A program made the translations under genes and the position numbers. From positions 62,001-126,000 of the forward strand of contig NZ_QWEY01000002.1 of the NCBI RefSeq assembly GCF_003443995.1: a stretch of 64,000 nucleotides of DNA, read 5' to 3'. Positions 1 through 9,337 of this stretch are shown here, piece by piece. The DNA is from Pseudotabrizicola alkalilacus. GTDB taxonomy: Bacteria; Pseudomonadota; Alphaproteobacteria; Rhodobacterales; Rhodobacteraceae. Positions within the stretch are counted from its first letter, which is position 1. Each line of letters begins with the position of its first letter. The notes beneath the pieces were generated by a model. That model was given only the letters and a program-made list of their open reading frames with translations, was not told the origin of the DNA and searched no databases.

Positions 1-280
1 TCATGTATGGGCACCTTTGGCCGAGCGGTTTCTGTCTGGCTTATGATCGGAACGCTTCGCACCTTGACGGGTTCCTCATGACCGCGCCACGCGCAGAGCG
101 CCTTGGGTGGAAACGCAAGGCGCCAGAGTTCCGAGCGATGCTTCGTGCGGGGAGGCGTCAGTTTGCCAGTGGGCGGTTGGCTGGCGGGCTGTTGAATTGC
201 TTCAGGGCCAGGACTGCGGCTCTGGCAGGAAACGGGGTGCCGCTTCGCTTCGGGGCAACCATGCGGAAGGCGTCGTCGGT
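1..280. other. No gene recognised
   Basis: This stretch lies downstream of the yihY-like gene and at the window edge. Reading both strands I find no convincing coding sequence, no hairpin followed by a T-run and no complete RNA gene. The open frames here have no recognisable protein content. Since the window cuts the region, it may belong to a larger intergenic or decayed stretch to the left. Confidence 0.5.
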
Positions 281-1171
281 TCACCTGTGGAGGGGGCCGC
301 CTGCCTGCCTGTGGGTTCGCTTCTCGCCCTTGCGCTTGCCCTCGGGATCATAGTGTTCGATCAACGCGTTGATTTCCGAGCCGAAGAGGATCACGAGCCC
401 GGCAATGTAGAGCCAGAGCATCAGGATGATAACGGCGCCGATCGAGCCGTAGGTGGCGCTGTAGTCGCCGAAGTTCTGGATGTAGACGGTAAAAGCCAGC
501 GACGCCACGATCAGCATGACGACGCCCAGCACGGCGCCGGGCGTTATGAAGCGGAATTTCTGCTCGACGTTGGGCGCGTAGCGATAGACCATCGCGAAAC
601 CCAGCAGCAGCCCAAGCACGATCAGGATCCAGCGGATCACCCGGAAAGCAATCACGATGATCTCGCTCTCACCGAACAGGCTGAAGAGCCAGCCCTCGAT
701 AACGCCGCCGAGAACGATCAGCGTGAGCGCCCCGATCGCCAGAGCGATGAAGGCAACACTGAGCAGGAGTGCAACGACGCGTGCCTTGATGAAGCTGCGC
801 GCCTCTTCGACGTCACAGGTGATGTTGAGGTGTTGCATGATCGCATACATCCCGGTGGACACGGTCCACAGTGTAAAAAGGATGCCGACCGACAGCAGGC
901 CTCCGCGCTGCTGCTGCGTGACCTCTGCAACCGTCTCTTCCAAAAGTGCTGCGGCTTCGCCCGGCAGCGCCTCATGCAGAAGGTCCATGATGGCCTGATC
1001 GATGTTCTGGATCGGCAGATAAGGGATCACCGCCATGATCACGATGAAGGCAGGAAAAATCGCGAGCGTAAGATAGTAGGCGAGCGCCGCCGCTCCGTTG
1101 AAGACGTTGTCCTCCGAAATCTCTGTGTAGAGGTCGATCCAGAATTGCTTTGTGAGCATAGGGCGGAACAT
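281..1171 (-). CDS. YihY/BrkB-family inner-membrane protein
   Basis: The 296-residue product begins with a short cytoplasmic stretch, then the family signature around residues 24-33 (NGAAALAYYL) and about six hydrophobic membrane segments, ending in a charged, His/Arg-rich cytoplasmic tail. This is the layout of the YihY/virulence factor BrkB family (older annotations call it RNase BN, wrongly). Family function is unknown. The ATG at 1171 is preceded by GGAGG with 5 nt spacing, which supports this start. The gene stands alone: the next gene upstream ends about 650 bp away beyond a decayed phage sequence. Confidence 0.85.
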   Translation of the reverse strand: MFRPMLTKQFWIDLYTEISEDNVFNGAAALAYYLTLAIFPAFIVIMAVIPYLPIQNIDQAIMDLLHEALPGEAAALLEETVAEVTQQQRGGLLSVGILFTLWTVSTGMYAIMQHLNITCDVEEARSFIKARVVALLLSVAFIALAIGALTLIVLGGVIEGWLFSLFGESEIIVIAFRVIRWILIVLGLLLGFAMVYRYAPNVEQKFRFITPGAVLGVVMLIVASLAFTVYIQNFGDYSATYGSIGAVIILMLWLYIAGLVILFGSEINALIEHYDPEGKRKGEKRTHRQAGGPLHR

Positions 1172-1436
1172 GCGGCCTCCAAGTGCGCTGCGGCAGGTTT
1201 GTCTTGCATGACAACCTGCGGATTTGTTCCGGGTTCCGCCATTTCAGATGCACCCGCAGGCATCCGAACGTTTCATTGGCCGCTGCACTCCCCATAGGCC
1301 TGCCGGTAGTCCTGGCAGAGCCTGACCTGCGACCGCATCGCGAAATCAGGCCGTCGGCAATTTACGGGCCTCTCGGTCCTGGGAACGATTTGCTCCTGTT
1401 TGACAGGCGAAACCCGGTTTGCAGCCCGGTTCTGCC

Positions 1437-1822
1437 TCAATGCAGGCTGAACTCTGCCATCAGGCGCCGACGCATCTCGACAAAGCTGCGCTCGTTGCGG
1501 TCGCGGGAACGGGGGCGTCAATCTCGATCAGGCGGGGGAGGGTGTCCTGCGGCACCAGCAGGAAGATCGGTACGGTTGCCACGCCGCGCCCGGCTTTCGA
1601 TGTCTATGCCACCGCTCGGCTCTTCGAATTCAACCGCTCTTCCGCGACCAGCAGACTTGGTCCCCGGCGGTGGCAGATGAGCCGCAGGCGCAGGCCGGTG
1701 CGGCGTTCCTGTTCGCCGGGGGATGCGGCCACCCTTGGTGCTTTTCATGCGGCAGGCGTCGGTATCGGCAGCCAAAACCCGCCCTTGGGCTGGATCAGCG
1801 GGCCGGTATCATGCCACATCAT
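1437..1822 (-). pseudogene. Decayed phage structural gene (DUF6441-like)
   Basis: Read leftward from 1822, one frame gives GGFWLPIPTPAA, a stop, then RRTGLRLRLICHRRGPSLL, a second stop, then VATVPIFLLVPQDTLPRL; a shift in frame continues to a stop near 1437. This order of blocks (W-IPTPAAG, R-TGLRLRF, R-RG-SLLVA, TVPIFLLVPQ) is what I know from DUF6441 phage/gene-transfer-agent neighbourhood proteins. With two in-frame stops and at least one frameshift it cannot make that protein. It abuts the doxX stop codon, so the doxX C-terminus may have been set by the same event. The remaining part of the gap (1172-1436) shows nothing I can identify, although a minus-strand frame there may be further phage debris. 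Confidence 0.6.
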
Positions 1823-2289
1823 TTTGCAGTAGCCAGTCTGTCGGCGCCGGGTCTGGTTGCGTCATCCAGCCCGAAAACATGGTCCAGCGAAAGCGTGCCC
1901 GGCCCCCGAGCCACGACTGCCAGAAGCGCTGCCGCCCAGAGACCATGGGTGATCCATGCCCCTGGATAGACGAAGATCTGGATGACGGCGGTCATTCCCA
2001 ACAGCCCCAAAGCCGACAGCCGTGTGGCAAGGCCAAGGATCATGAGAATGGGCAGCACATGCTCGGCGGTGGTGGCCAGAATGGCTGCAAGGTTCGACGG
2101 GATCACCGGCAGGGCATATTCGTGCTCGAACAGAAACCACGTCGAATCCTTGATCGAAAACACACCGTCCACCTTTGTACGACCGGACTGCAAGAAGACC
2201 ATGGCGGGAAACACCCGAAGAGCCAGAGCCACGACATCGTACGGGATGCGGTCGAACATACCGTTCAGCCGGTTGAGCCGTGAAAGCAT
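1819..2289 (-). CDS. DoxX-family membrane protein of the bufferin operon
   Basis: The 156-residue product has about four hydrophobic helices and the DoxX-like opening ([20 protein letters not shown]), followed by the conserved central region ending in a [17 protein letters not shown]-like helix. The ATG at 2289 overlaps the stop of bufC (ATGA), so the two are translationally coupled. DoxX proteins are regular fourth members of bufA-bufB-bufC operons; a membrane redox or assembly role is usually proposed but is not proven. The last residues run into a phage relic and may not be native. The in-frame extension upstream of 2289 lies inside bufC and was rejected as a start. Confidence 0.85.
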   Translation of the reverse strand: MLSRLNRLNGMFDRIPYDVVALALRVFPAMVFLQSGRTKVDGVFSIKDSTWFLFEHEYALPVIPSNLAAILATTAEHVLPILMILGLATRLSALGLLGMTAVIQIFVYPGAWITHGLWAAALLAVVARGPGTLSLDHVFGLDDATRPGADRLATAK

Positions 2290-3041
2290 CAGGTGTCCTC
2301 CTGCGGATCGAGAATGGCGCCCGCTTGAAACAGGCGCAGTATCAGGGGTTGCGGGTCGTGGCACGGTTCGGCCCATTGGGCCAGTTCGGCAGCAACGGTC
2401 AGGCTTGCGTCACGGCGGATGTGGTCGATCAACACCGCATCCCCTTCGGTGATTGCGTGCACAGGCACGTTGAAACCGGGGCCCCGCAGGATCAGCGCAA
2501 TTTCGGCCCCCGCAAGGACGAGCTTTTCCGGCGTGGCCCCCGGCTGGTTCTGCCGCCAGATCGACACTGCCGGATGATCAAGCCGCAGCACTTGCACCGA
2601 TGGGTGCAGCCGCAGCTGCGACGGGGAAGCGCTGATGAAGCTCTCTGCGCTGGCAGACCGGGCGTCAGCCGCATGAAACGCCACCCCGCGCGCATACTCG
2701 ATCCGCGCGACATCTGCCATGTAGCGATAGCCTGACAGCGGTGGGAAGCCGTCCAGAAACTCAGGGAAACTGTCGCCCCATTCCAGCAGGGCAGGAGATT
2801 TTGGTCGGTGCGCTTCGGAATAGACCCGGCCCATGGCAGCAAAGAACGCCTCGCCGACCAGACGTTGTATCACCGGAAACCGCTTGGCCAGTGCCGCGGT
2901 CAGGCTGACGGCCACGTTGTTGCGGTAGACAGCGAAGCGTTGCTCGACCTCTGCCGGTGATGCTGCGGTCACGCCAAAGGGCAGAGGTGCCCCCCTCAGG
3001 CTGGCATCAAAAGCCGTGGTGAATTCAGGATGCGCGGGCAA
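2289..3041 (-). CDS. bufC: BufC-type DUF2063 partner of the MNIO enzyme
   Basis: The 250-residue product has the DUF2063/HvfC N-terminal pattern ([18 protein letters not shown], then [13 protein letters not shown] and Y..A.RP.SP.LLEWG), the domain that presents the RiPP precursor to a DUF692 (MNIO) enzyme. I chose the TTG at 3041 because GGAGGG lies 7 nt upstream and because earlier in-frame codons read into bufB without family similarity; it overlaps the bufB stop by 17 bp. A GTG at 3056 is the alternative. Its product should act with BufB in the cytoplasm on the BufA precursor. It lies between bufB and doxX in one leftward operon. Confidence 0.85.
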   Translation of the reverse strand: MPAHPEFTTAFDASLRGAPLPFGVTAASPAEVEQRFAVYRNNVAVSLTAALAKRFPVIQRLVGEAFFAAMGRVYSEAHRPKSPALLEWGDSFPEFLDGFPPLSGYRYMADVARIEYARGVAFHAADARSASAESFISASPSQLRLHPSVQVLRLDHPAVSIWRQNQPGATPEKLVLAGAEIALILRGPGFNVPVHAITEGDAVLIDHIRRDASLTVAAELAQWAEPCHDPQPLILRLFQAGAILDPQEDT

Positions 3042-3876
3042 GAGCCATCCCTCCACGATCAAGGATTTCCCGCGCACGCGCAGCTTCGGCCCGCAAGACT
3101 GGCCATTCGGGAACGTCGTTGTCCCACTCCACCAAAGTCGGGATCGGGCCTGCCTTTGCGATAACCTCATCAAAAAGCGCCCAAACCGGATCTGCGACCG
3201 GAGTTCCATGGGCGTCAATCAGCAAGAGGCCCGAGGGCAGTTCCTCCTCGGTATGGCCGCCCAAATGGATCTCTCCCACCAGATCGAGCGGAAAATCCGC
3301 CAGCCAGACACGCGGGTCGATTCTGTGGTTGGTGCAGGAGACAAAGACGTTATTTACATCGAGAAGCAGCCCGCATCCGGTGCGCGCGGCCACCATTCGC
3401 AGAAACTCGACCTCGGGAATGGTGGATTGTTCAAACAGCACATAAGTTGATGGGTTTTCCAGCAGCATGCGGCGGCCCAATACCGTCTGCACCTCGTCCA
3501 CATGGTTGCAGACCAGCGACAGCGTTTCCTCAGTATAGGGCAGGGGGAGAAGGTCGTTCAGGTATTCGGCTCCATGGCTTGACCACGCAAGATGCTCGGA
3601 AAAGCTCGCCGGCTCATACCGAGCGCAGAGGCTCTTCAGCCGGGCCAGATGATTGGCATCAAGCCGCCCTGGGCCGCCGATTGACAGACCTACACCATGT
3701 AGAGACAACGCAAAGTCGGCCCGCAGGGCAGACAGCTGGGCGTGGGGCAAACCGCCTGCACCCATGTAGTTCTCGGCATGCACTTCCAGAAAGCCGACGG
3801 GGCCGCAGTCATGGCGGATCGCGGCGAAGTGGTCTGGTTTGAAGCCTGCTCCAACGGTCCTTGGCAACATTCTCAT
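3025..3876 (-). CDS. bufB: BufB-type MNIO (DUF692) RiPP-modifying enzyme
   Basis: The 283-residue product is a DUF692 TIM-barrel protein of the multinuclear non-heme iron dependent oxidase (MNIO) family, which also holds MbnB of methanobactin synthesis. The metal-ligand blocks are all visible in order: [56 protein letters not shown] and LVEWDNDVP. By family knowledge it oxidises cysteines of the precursor with iron and O2; in bufferins the products are reported as thiooxazole-type heterocycles that bind copper. The ATG at 3876 has AAAGGA upstream at proper spacing. bufA lies 56 bp upstream and bufC overlaps its 3' end. Confidence 0.92.
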   Translation of the reverse strand: MRMLPRTVGAGFKPDHFAAIRHDCGPVGFLEVHAENYMGAGGLPHAQLSALRADFALSLHGVGLSIGGPGRLDANHLARLKSLCARYEPASFSEHLAWSSHGAEYLNDLLPLPYTEETLSLVCNHVDEVQTVLGRRMLLENPSTYVLFEQSTIPEVEFLRMVAARTGCGLLLDVNNVFVSCTNHRIDPRVWLADFPLDLVGEIHLGGHTEEELPSGLLLIDAHGTPVADPVWALFDEVIAKAGPIPTLVEWDNDVPEWPVLRAEAARAREILDRGGMALARAS

Positions 3877-3932
3877 CGGTCCTTTCGGCAAATAGTGGCG
3901 GAGAGGGACAAGCCCTCTCTGCCGTTGTCAGC

Positions 3933-4241
3933 TCATGCAGGAATGTCGCGGGTCAGTTCTTCCAGCGAACCGGCGCGGGCGCTGCCATCGGCGGCGGCAG
4001 GCAGGTCCATCGTGGTGCAGGTTCCAGTCGGAACCAGTTTCCAAGCGTTGCCTTGATAGTCGACTTTCGAGGTGCCGGCGCAAGTGGTGCCCGGTCCGGC
4101 CGCGCAGTCGTTTTGCCCGGCCTCTGCGACGCCAAAGCACTTTTCCATTCCTTCTTGGGCGTGGGCACCGGTTACCGCTGTCATGCTCAGCGCACATGTC
4201 AGCGCAGCGCCGAGACCAAGCGTCGATTTCATGAGTGTCAT
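3933..4241 (-). CDS. bufA: Bufferin precursor peptide BufA (DUF2282)
   Basis: The 102-residue product has a signal peptide (positively charged start, hydrophobic core, cleavage likely after GAHAQ at residue 29) and a mature part with four cysteines at residues 35, 46, 54 and 75 in the DUF2282 pattern ([14 protein letters not shown], then [20 protein letters not shown] and GTC). These are the bufferin core cysteines modified by BufB/BufC; unusually for a RiPP, the precursor carries an export signal. The ATG at 4241 has GGAG 6 nt upstream. The peptide is expected in the periplasm, where it would bind excess copper. It is first in the leftward operon bufA-bufB-bufC-doxX. Confidence 0.92.
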   Translation of the reverse strand: MTLMKSTLGLGAALTCALSMTAVTGAHAQEGMEKCFGVAEAGQNDCAAGPGTTCAGTSKVDYQGNAWKLVPTGTCTTMDLPAAADGSARAGSLEELTRDIPA

Positions 4242-4292
4242 TTCGTTCTCCATGTCAGACAAAGGGCCCCTTCTTTGGGCCACGTCCTTCAT

Positions 4293-4317
4293 TTCGCCGT
4301 GAGCTGGGGTTCGTTAC
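4293..4317 (-). promoter_or_regulatory. Putative ECF-sigma (SigF-like) promoter of buf operon
   Basis: On the minus strand GTAACG is followed after 15 nt by CGAA, about 50 nt upstream of the bufA start. Caulobacter SigF, which drives bufferin operons, is described as recognising GTAACC-N16-CGAA; this matches apart from one base and one nucleotide of spacing. No sigma factor or anti-sigma gene lies in the window, so the link rests on motif and position only. Confidence 0.4.
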
Positions 4318-4533
4318 GCCGGTCACAAACTTGTGTCCCAGCTTCGGTGTGCGGATGCTGGGGGGCTCGGTCAGCGTAAAGGCGGCGGCGCAAACCGTCG
4401 GGCTGTGTCTATGCGAGGGCTTTCTTCCAAAAGGCCCGTTCAGCGTGTCAGATGCAGGCTTTCTTGCCCAGCCCGAGGCGGACACTCACTCTCTGGAGAG
4501 AAAGGCGCATCTTCGCTGGTTCCCGAGGGCGTC

Positions 4534-5556
4534 TCAGCAAATGCGCGGCAGTTGTTCCCCGATCAGCATGTCCACAAGGCGGGCCCCACCAAAGGCGGTG
4601 CGCAGCGTCACGCGGCCAGCTGGGGCCGGCAGCGTTTTCCCGATGATGCAAGCCCCTTCGCCATGGGGAAGCGACCGGAGAGCAGCCACAAGGCCCCCGG
4701 CCTGATCTGGCGGACAGAACAGAACCAGACGCCCCTCGTTGGCCAGATAGAGCGGATCGAGCCCAAGGAGCTCACAGAGCCCCACCACTTCAGGACGCAA
4801 GGGCAGGCGTGTTTCGTCCAGTTCGATGGCCACCCCGGCCTCGGCCGCCAGTTCGTTCAGCGCAGAGGCAAGGCCGCCCCGCGTGCAGTCGCGCGCAGCG
4901 CGCAGGTCGGGGGCGGCCGTCAAGGCCGCCTGCATCAGATGCCCCAGCCCCGCACAATCCGAGTTGAGGTCCACGGACAGCGCCAGATCACCCCGTGCGG
5001 CGAGGATGGTGGCGCCGTGGTCACCCAGCACGCCGTTGACGATCACCACGTCGCCGGGCTGGATATGGCGCGCGCCAAGGTCAAGACCCGGGGGAATGAC
5101 CCCGACCCCCGCCGTGGTGATGAACACGCCATCGCCCTTGCCGCGTTCGACCACCTTGGTGTCGCCGGTGACGATGCGTATACCCGCGCGCGCCGCCTCG
5201 GCCGCCATCGAGGCGACGATGCGGCGCAGAAGGGCGATTTCGCAGCCCTCTTCGATGATGAAAGCCGCCGACAGCCACAGGGGCCGCGCCCCACCGACCG
5301 CCAGATCGTTGACCGTGCCGCAGATCGCCAAGGTGCCGATGTCGCCGCCGGGAAATTCCAGTGGGGTCACCACGAAACTGTCGGTGGTGAATGCCAACCG
5401 CGCACCGGGTTGCTGCAGGGAGGCTTCCATCAGCCGGGCCTGATCTTCCATGCCGGGCGGCTGGAAGACCGAGGTAAACACTTCGTCGATCAGGTCGCGC
5501 ATTGCGCGCCCGCCGCCGCCGTGGGCCATTGTCACATGGGTATCGCGCAGCGCCAT
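4534..5556 (-). CDS. hypE: HypE, carbamoyl dehydratase for hydrogenase CN ligand
   Basis: This 340-residue AIR-synthase-like protein begins with the HypE block MAHGGGGRAMRDLI and ends with the obligatory C-terminal PRIC, whose last cysteine receives the carbamoyl group from HypF and is dehydrated with ATP to a thiocyanate that donates CN to iron. The gene follows hypD with its ATG directly after the hypD stop. It is the last gene of the leftward hup/hyp operon; no obvious terminator follows in the 292 bp before bufA. Confidence 0.97.
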   Translation of the reverse strand: MALRDTHVTMAHGGGGRAMRDLIDEVFTSVFQPPGMEDQARLMEASLQQPGARLAFTTDSFVVTPLEFPGGDIGTLAICGTVNDLAVGGARPLWLSAAFIIEEGCEIALLRRIVASMAAEAARAGIRIVTGDTKVVERGKGDGVFITTAGVGVIPPGLDLGARHIQPGDVVIVNGVLGDHGATILAARGDLALSVDLNSDCAGLGHLMQAALTAAPDLRAARDCTRGGLASALNELAAEAGVAIELDETRLPLRPEVVGLCELLGLDPLYLANEGRLVLFCPPDQAGGLVAALRSLPHGEGACIIGKTLPAPAGRVTLRTAFGGARLVDMLIGEQLPRIC

Positions 5557-6693
5557 CTATGCCATCGCCTCGCGCGCGCCGGCATATTGCCAATAGGCCG
5601 CACAGGCCCCCTCGGACGATACCATCAGCGCCCCCAGAGGCATTTCGGGTGTGCAGCCATTGCCAAATTGCGGGCATTGTGTGGGTTTCAGCTTGCCGAT
5701 CATCACCGCACCGCAGGCGCAGCCTTCGACTTCGGGCACGTTGCGGCGGCCGGTGGCATAGCCGATGCCGAACTTTTCCTCGGCGTCAAAGGCCGCGTAC
5801 CTTGGCCGGATGCGCAGGCCGCTGGCGTCGATCTCTCCGAGGCCGCGCCATTCGAAACTGGGGCGGGCTTCGTAGACATCGGCGATGGCGGCAAGACTGA
5901 CCGGGTTGCCATGTTCGGGCACCACGCGGGCATACTGGTTTTCCACCGCCGCGCGGCCTTCGGCCACTTGCGTCAACACCATAAGGACCGATTGCAGCAG
6001 GTCTGTCGGCTCGAACCCCGCCACCACGATGGGTTTTCCGAAGTCGCGCGCGATGAAGTCATAGGGGTGGATGCCGATCACCATCGACACATGGCCCGGC
6101 CCGATAAAGCCATCAAGCATCATGTCAGGGTCGCCCAGAAGCGCCCGGATCGGTTCGGGTACGGTGATGTGGTTGCAGAACACGCTGAAGTTGTTCAGGC
6201 CTTCACGCGCAGCAGCCTGGATCGACAGCGCAGTTGACGGAGTGGTGGTCTCGAAACCGAGGCCGAAGAACACCACCTCGCGCCCCGGATTGCGGCGGGC
6301 GAGTTCAAGGGCATCGAGCGGCGAATAGACCATGCGGATGTCGGCACCGCCCGACTTTGCCTGCAACAGGGATTTTCGGTGGCCGGGTACGCGCATCGCG
6401 TCGCCAAAGGTGGTGAAGATCACGCCGGGCGTTTCCGCGATCTCGACGCATTCATCCACGCGCGCCATCGGCAGTACACAGACCGGGCAGCCGGGGCCGT
6501 GGATGAACTCCACGCCTTCGTGGATCAGTTTGTCGAGGCCATAGCGAAAAATCGAATGGGTGTGCCCGCCGCAGATTTCCATGATATGGACAGGGTTAGC
6601 GCGGGTTGCGCCGATTTCGTCGGCCTTGCGGGCGATGGCAGACAACAGGGCGCGGGCGGCGGCGGGATCGCGGAATTCGGAGGCGAACTTCAT
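5557..6693 (-). CDS. hypD: HypD, Fe(CN)2CO assembly scaffold
   Basis: The 378-residue protein has the HypD cysteine blocks: EICGGHTHSIFRYG near residue 40, HGPGCPVCVLP near 66, and the C-terminal 4Fe-4S cluster region with EGCACGAV, PTQCPQFGNGCTPE. HypD with HypC assembles the iron with its CN and CO ligands before transfer to the hydrogenase large subunit. Its start overlaps hypC by ATGA and its stop abuts hypE, so hypCDE are tightly coupled. Length is normal. Confidence 0.97.
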   Translation of the reverse strand: MKFASEFRDPAAARALLSAIARKADEIGATRANPVHIMEICGGHTHSIFRYGLDKLIHEGVEFIHGPGCPVCVLPMARVDECVEIAETPGVIFTTFGDAMRVPGHRKSLLQAKSGGADIRMVYSPLDALELARRNPGREVVFFGLGFETTTPSTALSIQAAAREGLNNFSVFCNHITVPEPIRALLGDPDMMLDGFIGPGHVSMVIGIHPYDFIARDFGKPIVVAGFEPTDLLQSVLMVLTQVAEGRAAVENQYARVVPEHGNPVSLAAIADVYEARPSFEWRGLGEIDASGLRIRPRYAAFDAEEKFGIGYATGRRNVPEVEGCACGAVMIGKLKPTQCPQFGNGCTPEMPLGALMVSSEGACAAYWQYAGAREAMA

Positions 6694-6986
6694 GTTTCCA
6701 CCCCGGCGGCCAGGGCCTTGTCCGAGGCAGCCATCTGGTTCAGCGTTTCCTGCGCCTCGCCCAGATCGCGCAGCGCTTCAAGCGTTTTGGCGGCCTCATC
6801 CTCGTCAATCAGGCTCATGGCGAATCCGACATGGATCAGCGCCCATTGGCCGATCAGGGCGGAAGGGTCATCGCCCGTGATGCAGGCCACGTTTACCTCG
6901 CGCCGCACACCCGACACATCTGCCATTGCCATCAGGCGGGCCGCATCGGTGATGGCGGTGATCTTTCCGGGAATGCCCAGACACAT
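6690..6986 (-). CDS. hypC: HypC-type hydrogenase maturation chaperone
   Basis: The 98-residue protein starts with the invariant MCLGIPGKI; the N-terminal cysteine (after Met removal) holds the iron centre and docks to the HupL precursor. The C-terminal tail is acidic and helical. It works with HypD. A second family member, HupF, is encoded at 12548-12868, as in R. capsulatus, where HupF is thought to serve specifically under oxygen. The gene lies 3 bp after the hupR stop and overlaps hypD. Confidence 0.95.
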   Translation of the reverse strand: MCLGIPGKITAITDAARLMAMADVSGVRREVNVACITGDDPSALIGQWALIHVGFAMSLIDEDEAAKTLEALRDLGEAQETLNQMAASDKALAAGVET

Positions 6987-6989
6987 GAC

Positions 6990-8468
6990 CTACTCCTCCT
7001 CTTCTTCCTGCATCTGACCCGAATGATCGGCGATGCCATAGCGGTCCAGCTTGGCGCGCAGCCCCACGCGGCTGAGGCCCAGTTCTACCGAAGCCCGGCT
7101 CTTGTTCCAGCGGTGCCGCGTCAGGGTTTCGCGCAAAATCCGCATCTCGATCAGCTCGACCCGGTCTTTCAGCGTGCCGTTTGACACCAGCACCGCCTGT
7201 GCGGTGCGGTCGGCACCCGTTTCCGAAGGCAGGGCCTGCAGGATCGGGCGGCAGATCAGGTCTGCCCCCAGCAGCGGTGTGCTGGCAAAGATCAGCATCC
7301 GGGTGACTTCATTGTGCAACTCGCGCAGATTGCCGGGCCAGTCGTAATTTTCAAGAAACTCCAGCGCAGCAGGTGCGAAACCGTGGGCCACCTTGCCATG
7401 TCTGGCGGCAAGATCCGACAGGAAATGCTGCGCCAGCAATGCCACATCGCCGCGTCGGGCGCGCAAGGGCGGGATCGCCAGCTCTGCCACGGCCAGCGCA
7501 TAGTACAGGTCCAGCCGAAAGCGCCCGTCTGCCACCCGCGCGGGCAGATCAGGCCCGGCCCCGGCGATCAGGCGCAGATTGGTGGTCAGAACCTCTTGTC
7601 CGCCGACAGGGCTGAAGCTGCCCTCGTCCATCAGCCGCCAGAGCGTTAGTTGCAGTGCGGGAGAGGCGTGCTCGATTCCTTCGACGAACAACGTGCCCCG
7701 GTCGGCCTTTTGCGCCAGGCCAATCTTGTTGACGCCACCGGGCAGAATGCCACGCTTGGCCCCGAACAACTCCACCGTCGCCAGATCGTCGGGCAGGCCC
7801 GCCAAGTTGATCGCATGAAACGGCTTGTCCGAGCGCAAGGATCCGTAGTGCATCGCCCGCGCCAGACGCGCGCGGCCCGTCCCCGCCTCGCCCAACAGCA
7901 CCGCAGGCACGTCGAAGCTGGCATAATGGCGGGCTGTGTCGATCAGTGGATTCATCGGGCTCTGCGGGCTGCGCAGCAGGGTTTCGAACCCCATCCCGTC
8001 GCGCAAGGCGACGCGGCGCTTTTCCAGCTTTGTCTGGCTGGTCGAGGCGAGGAACCGCATCTCCAACGCCATGCGTTCGTTGTCGCGCGCCAGTTGGAAC
8101 AGCCTCGCCCCGTTTCGGGCCGCCATCAACAGCTGATCGGGATGCCAGGGTTTGGTGATGAACTGGTGGATGCCGGCGTCATTGATCGCCTGCGCCATCG
8201 CAGAGGGGTCGGTATAGCCGGTGATGATGATACGCACCGCATCGGGCCAACGGTCGCGCAGATCGGTCAGCAGTTCTACGCCGGTTCGGCCCGGCATCCG
8301 CTGGTCGCAGATCACCACCTGCACCCATTCCTCTTCCATCTTGGCAAGGGCCGTTTCGGCATCGGCAGCGGTGATGCAGTCGAACTCATCCTCCAGCGCC
8401 ATGCGCATGGCCGACAGGGAATGGGGTTCGTCATCGACCAGCAAAAGCGTGGCGCGCGGGCTGGTCAT
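6990..8468 (-). CDS. hupR: HupR, NtrC-type response regulator of hydrogenase genes
   Basis: The 492-residue protein has an N-terminal receiver domain with the acceptor Asp55 ([10 protein letters not shown]) and Lys in ITKPW, a central NtrC-like AAA+ domain, a Fis-type HTH ([17 protein letters not shown]) and an acidic tail of five Glu. The AAA+ motor looks degraded: Walker A reads [12 protein letters not shown] (Arg for Lys), Walker B reads [10 protein letters not shown], and the sigma54-contact GAFTGA loop is replaced by [10 protein letters not shown]. This agrees with R. capsulatus HupR, reported to activate sigma70 promoters in the unphosphorylated state. It sits between hypB (ATGA overlap) and hypC. 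HupT at 13729 is its partner kinase. Confidence 0.95.
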   Translation of the reverse strand: MTSPRATLLLVDDEPHSLSAMRMALEDEFDCITAADAETALAKMEEEWVQVVICDQRMPGRTGVELLTDLRDRWPDAVRIIITGYTDPSAMAQAINDAGIHQFITKPWHPDQLLMAARNGARLFQLARDNERMALEMRFLASTSQTKLEKRRVALRDGMGFETLLRSPQSPMNPLIDTARHYASFDVPAVLLGEAGTGRARLARAMHYGSLRSDKPFHAINLAGLPDDLATVELFGAKRGILPGGVNKIGLAQKADRGTLFVEGIEHASPALQLTLWRLMDEGSFSPVGGQEVLTTNLRLIAGAGPDLPARVADGRFRLDLYYALAVAELAIPPLRARRGDVALLAQHFLSDLAARHGKVAHGFAPAALEFLENYDWPGNLRELHNEVTRMLIFASTPLLGADLICRPILQALPSETGADRTAQAVLVSNGTLKDRVELIEMRILRETLTRHRWNKSRASVELGLSRVGLRAKLDRYGIADHSGQMQEEEEE

Positions 8469-9337
8469 GTGGATTTCCCGGCGAGGCGCGCACGCAGCCA
8501 GTCCAGCCAGGCGGCCATGCCGTCGCCGGTGCGTGCCGAGACGCGCAGGATCTCGATCCGGGGGTTTACCCGGCGCAGGTTGGACTCGTAAAGATCAAGG
8601 TCCACGTCGCAATGCGGGGCCAGGTCGGTCTTGTTCAGGATGGCCAGCCGGGCGGCGGTAAACATGTCCGGGTATTTCAACGGCTTGTCCTCGCCCTCGG
8701 TCACCGACAGGATTGCGACCTTGGCATCCTCGCCCAGGTCAAAGGCGGCGGGACAGACAAGATTGCCGACGTTTTCGATGAACAGATACGATCCCGGCTG
8801 CGGGCGCAGATCGTCGATCGCATGGCCCACCATGGCTGCATCCAGATGGCAGCCCTTGCCGGTGTTGATCTGGATTGCGCGGGCGCCTGTGGCGCGTATG
8901 CGGTCCGCATCGGCGCTGGTCTGCTGGTCGCCCTCGATCACAGCCAGGCGCGCGTCGCCCAAGGCTTCGATCGTGTGGCACAAAAGCGTGGTCTTGCCCG
9001 ACCCCGGCGAGGACACAAGGTTCAGCGCCAGCACCCCCAAAGCATCCAGAACCCGGCGGTTGGACGCGGCGATCGCGTCGTTCTTGGCCAGGATCGAGGT
9101 TTCAACCTCGATCAGCCGCTCTTGCGTCATGCCCGGTACCGAAACCCCTGCAGGCCCCGTCCCATAATGGTGATGATCCTGACCGCCCGCCTGCACATGC
9201 GGAAAGGGAAGCGCCGGGGCGGCGGGCCGAAAGGCGGGCGGGTGAAAGTGGGCAAGGCCCAGTCGATGCGCCTCGTCATGGCTGATGGGCTTGCCATCCG
9301 CCGTCACCGTATCACTGCACCCACACACCGTGCACAT
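8465..9337 (-). CDS. hypB: HypB, nickel-delivery GTPase
   Basis: The 290-residue protein opens with the high-affinity nickel motif MCTVCGC, has a histidine-containing linker (HFHPP, QDHHHYG) and a GTPase domain with P-loop [10 protein letters not shown], metal-site [10 protein letters not shown] and base-recognition NKTDL. It inserts nickel into HupL together with HypA. The ATG at 9337 overlaps the hypA stop, and an upstream in-frame extension inside hypA has no HypB similarity and was rejected. Compared with rhizobial HypB the His-rich storage region is short. Confidence 0.96.
   Translation of the reverse strand: MCTVCGCSDTVTADGKPISHDEAHRLGLAHFHPPAFRPAAPALPFPHVQAGGQDHHHYGTGPAGVSVPGMTQERLIEVETSILAKNDAIAASNRRVLDALGVLALNLVSSPGSGKTTLLCHTIEALGDARLAVIEGDQQTSADADRIRATGARAIQINTGKGCHLDAAMVGHAIDDLRPQPGSYLFIENVGNLVCPAAFDLGEDAKVAILSVTEGEDKPLKYPDMFTAARLAILNKTDLAPHCDVDLDLYESNLRRVNPRIEILRVSARTGDGMAAWLDWLRARLAGKST

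Noticed and set aside
10-60. tRNA-Ser-like start (GGCCGAGCGGTT) at the window edge
   Set aside because: The following bases do not form anticodon or T arms and there is no matching acceptor stem.
4333-6237. Long plus-strand open frame opposite hypE and hypD
   Set aside because: The amino-acid content is typical of antisense frames in GC-rich DNA and hypDE are certain on the other strand.
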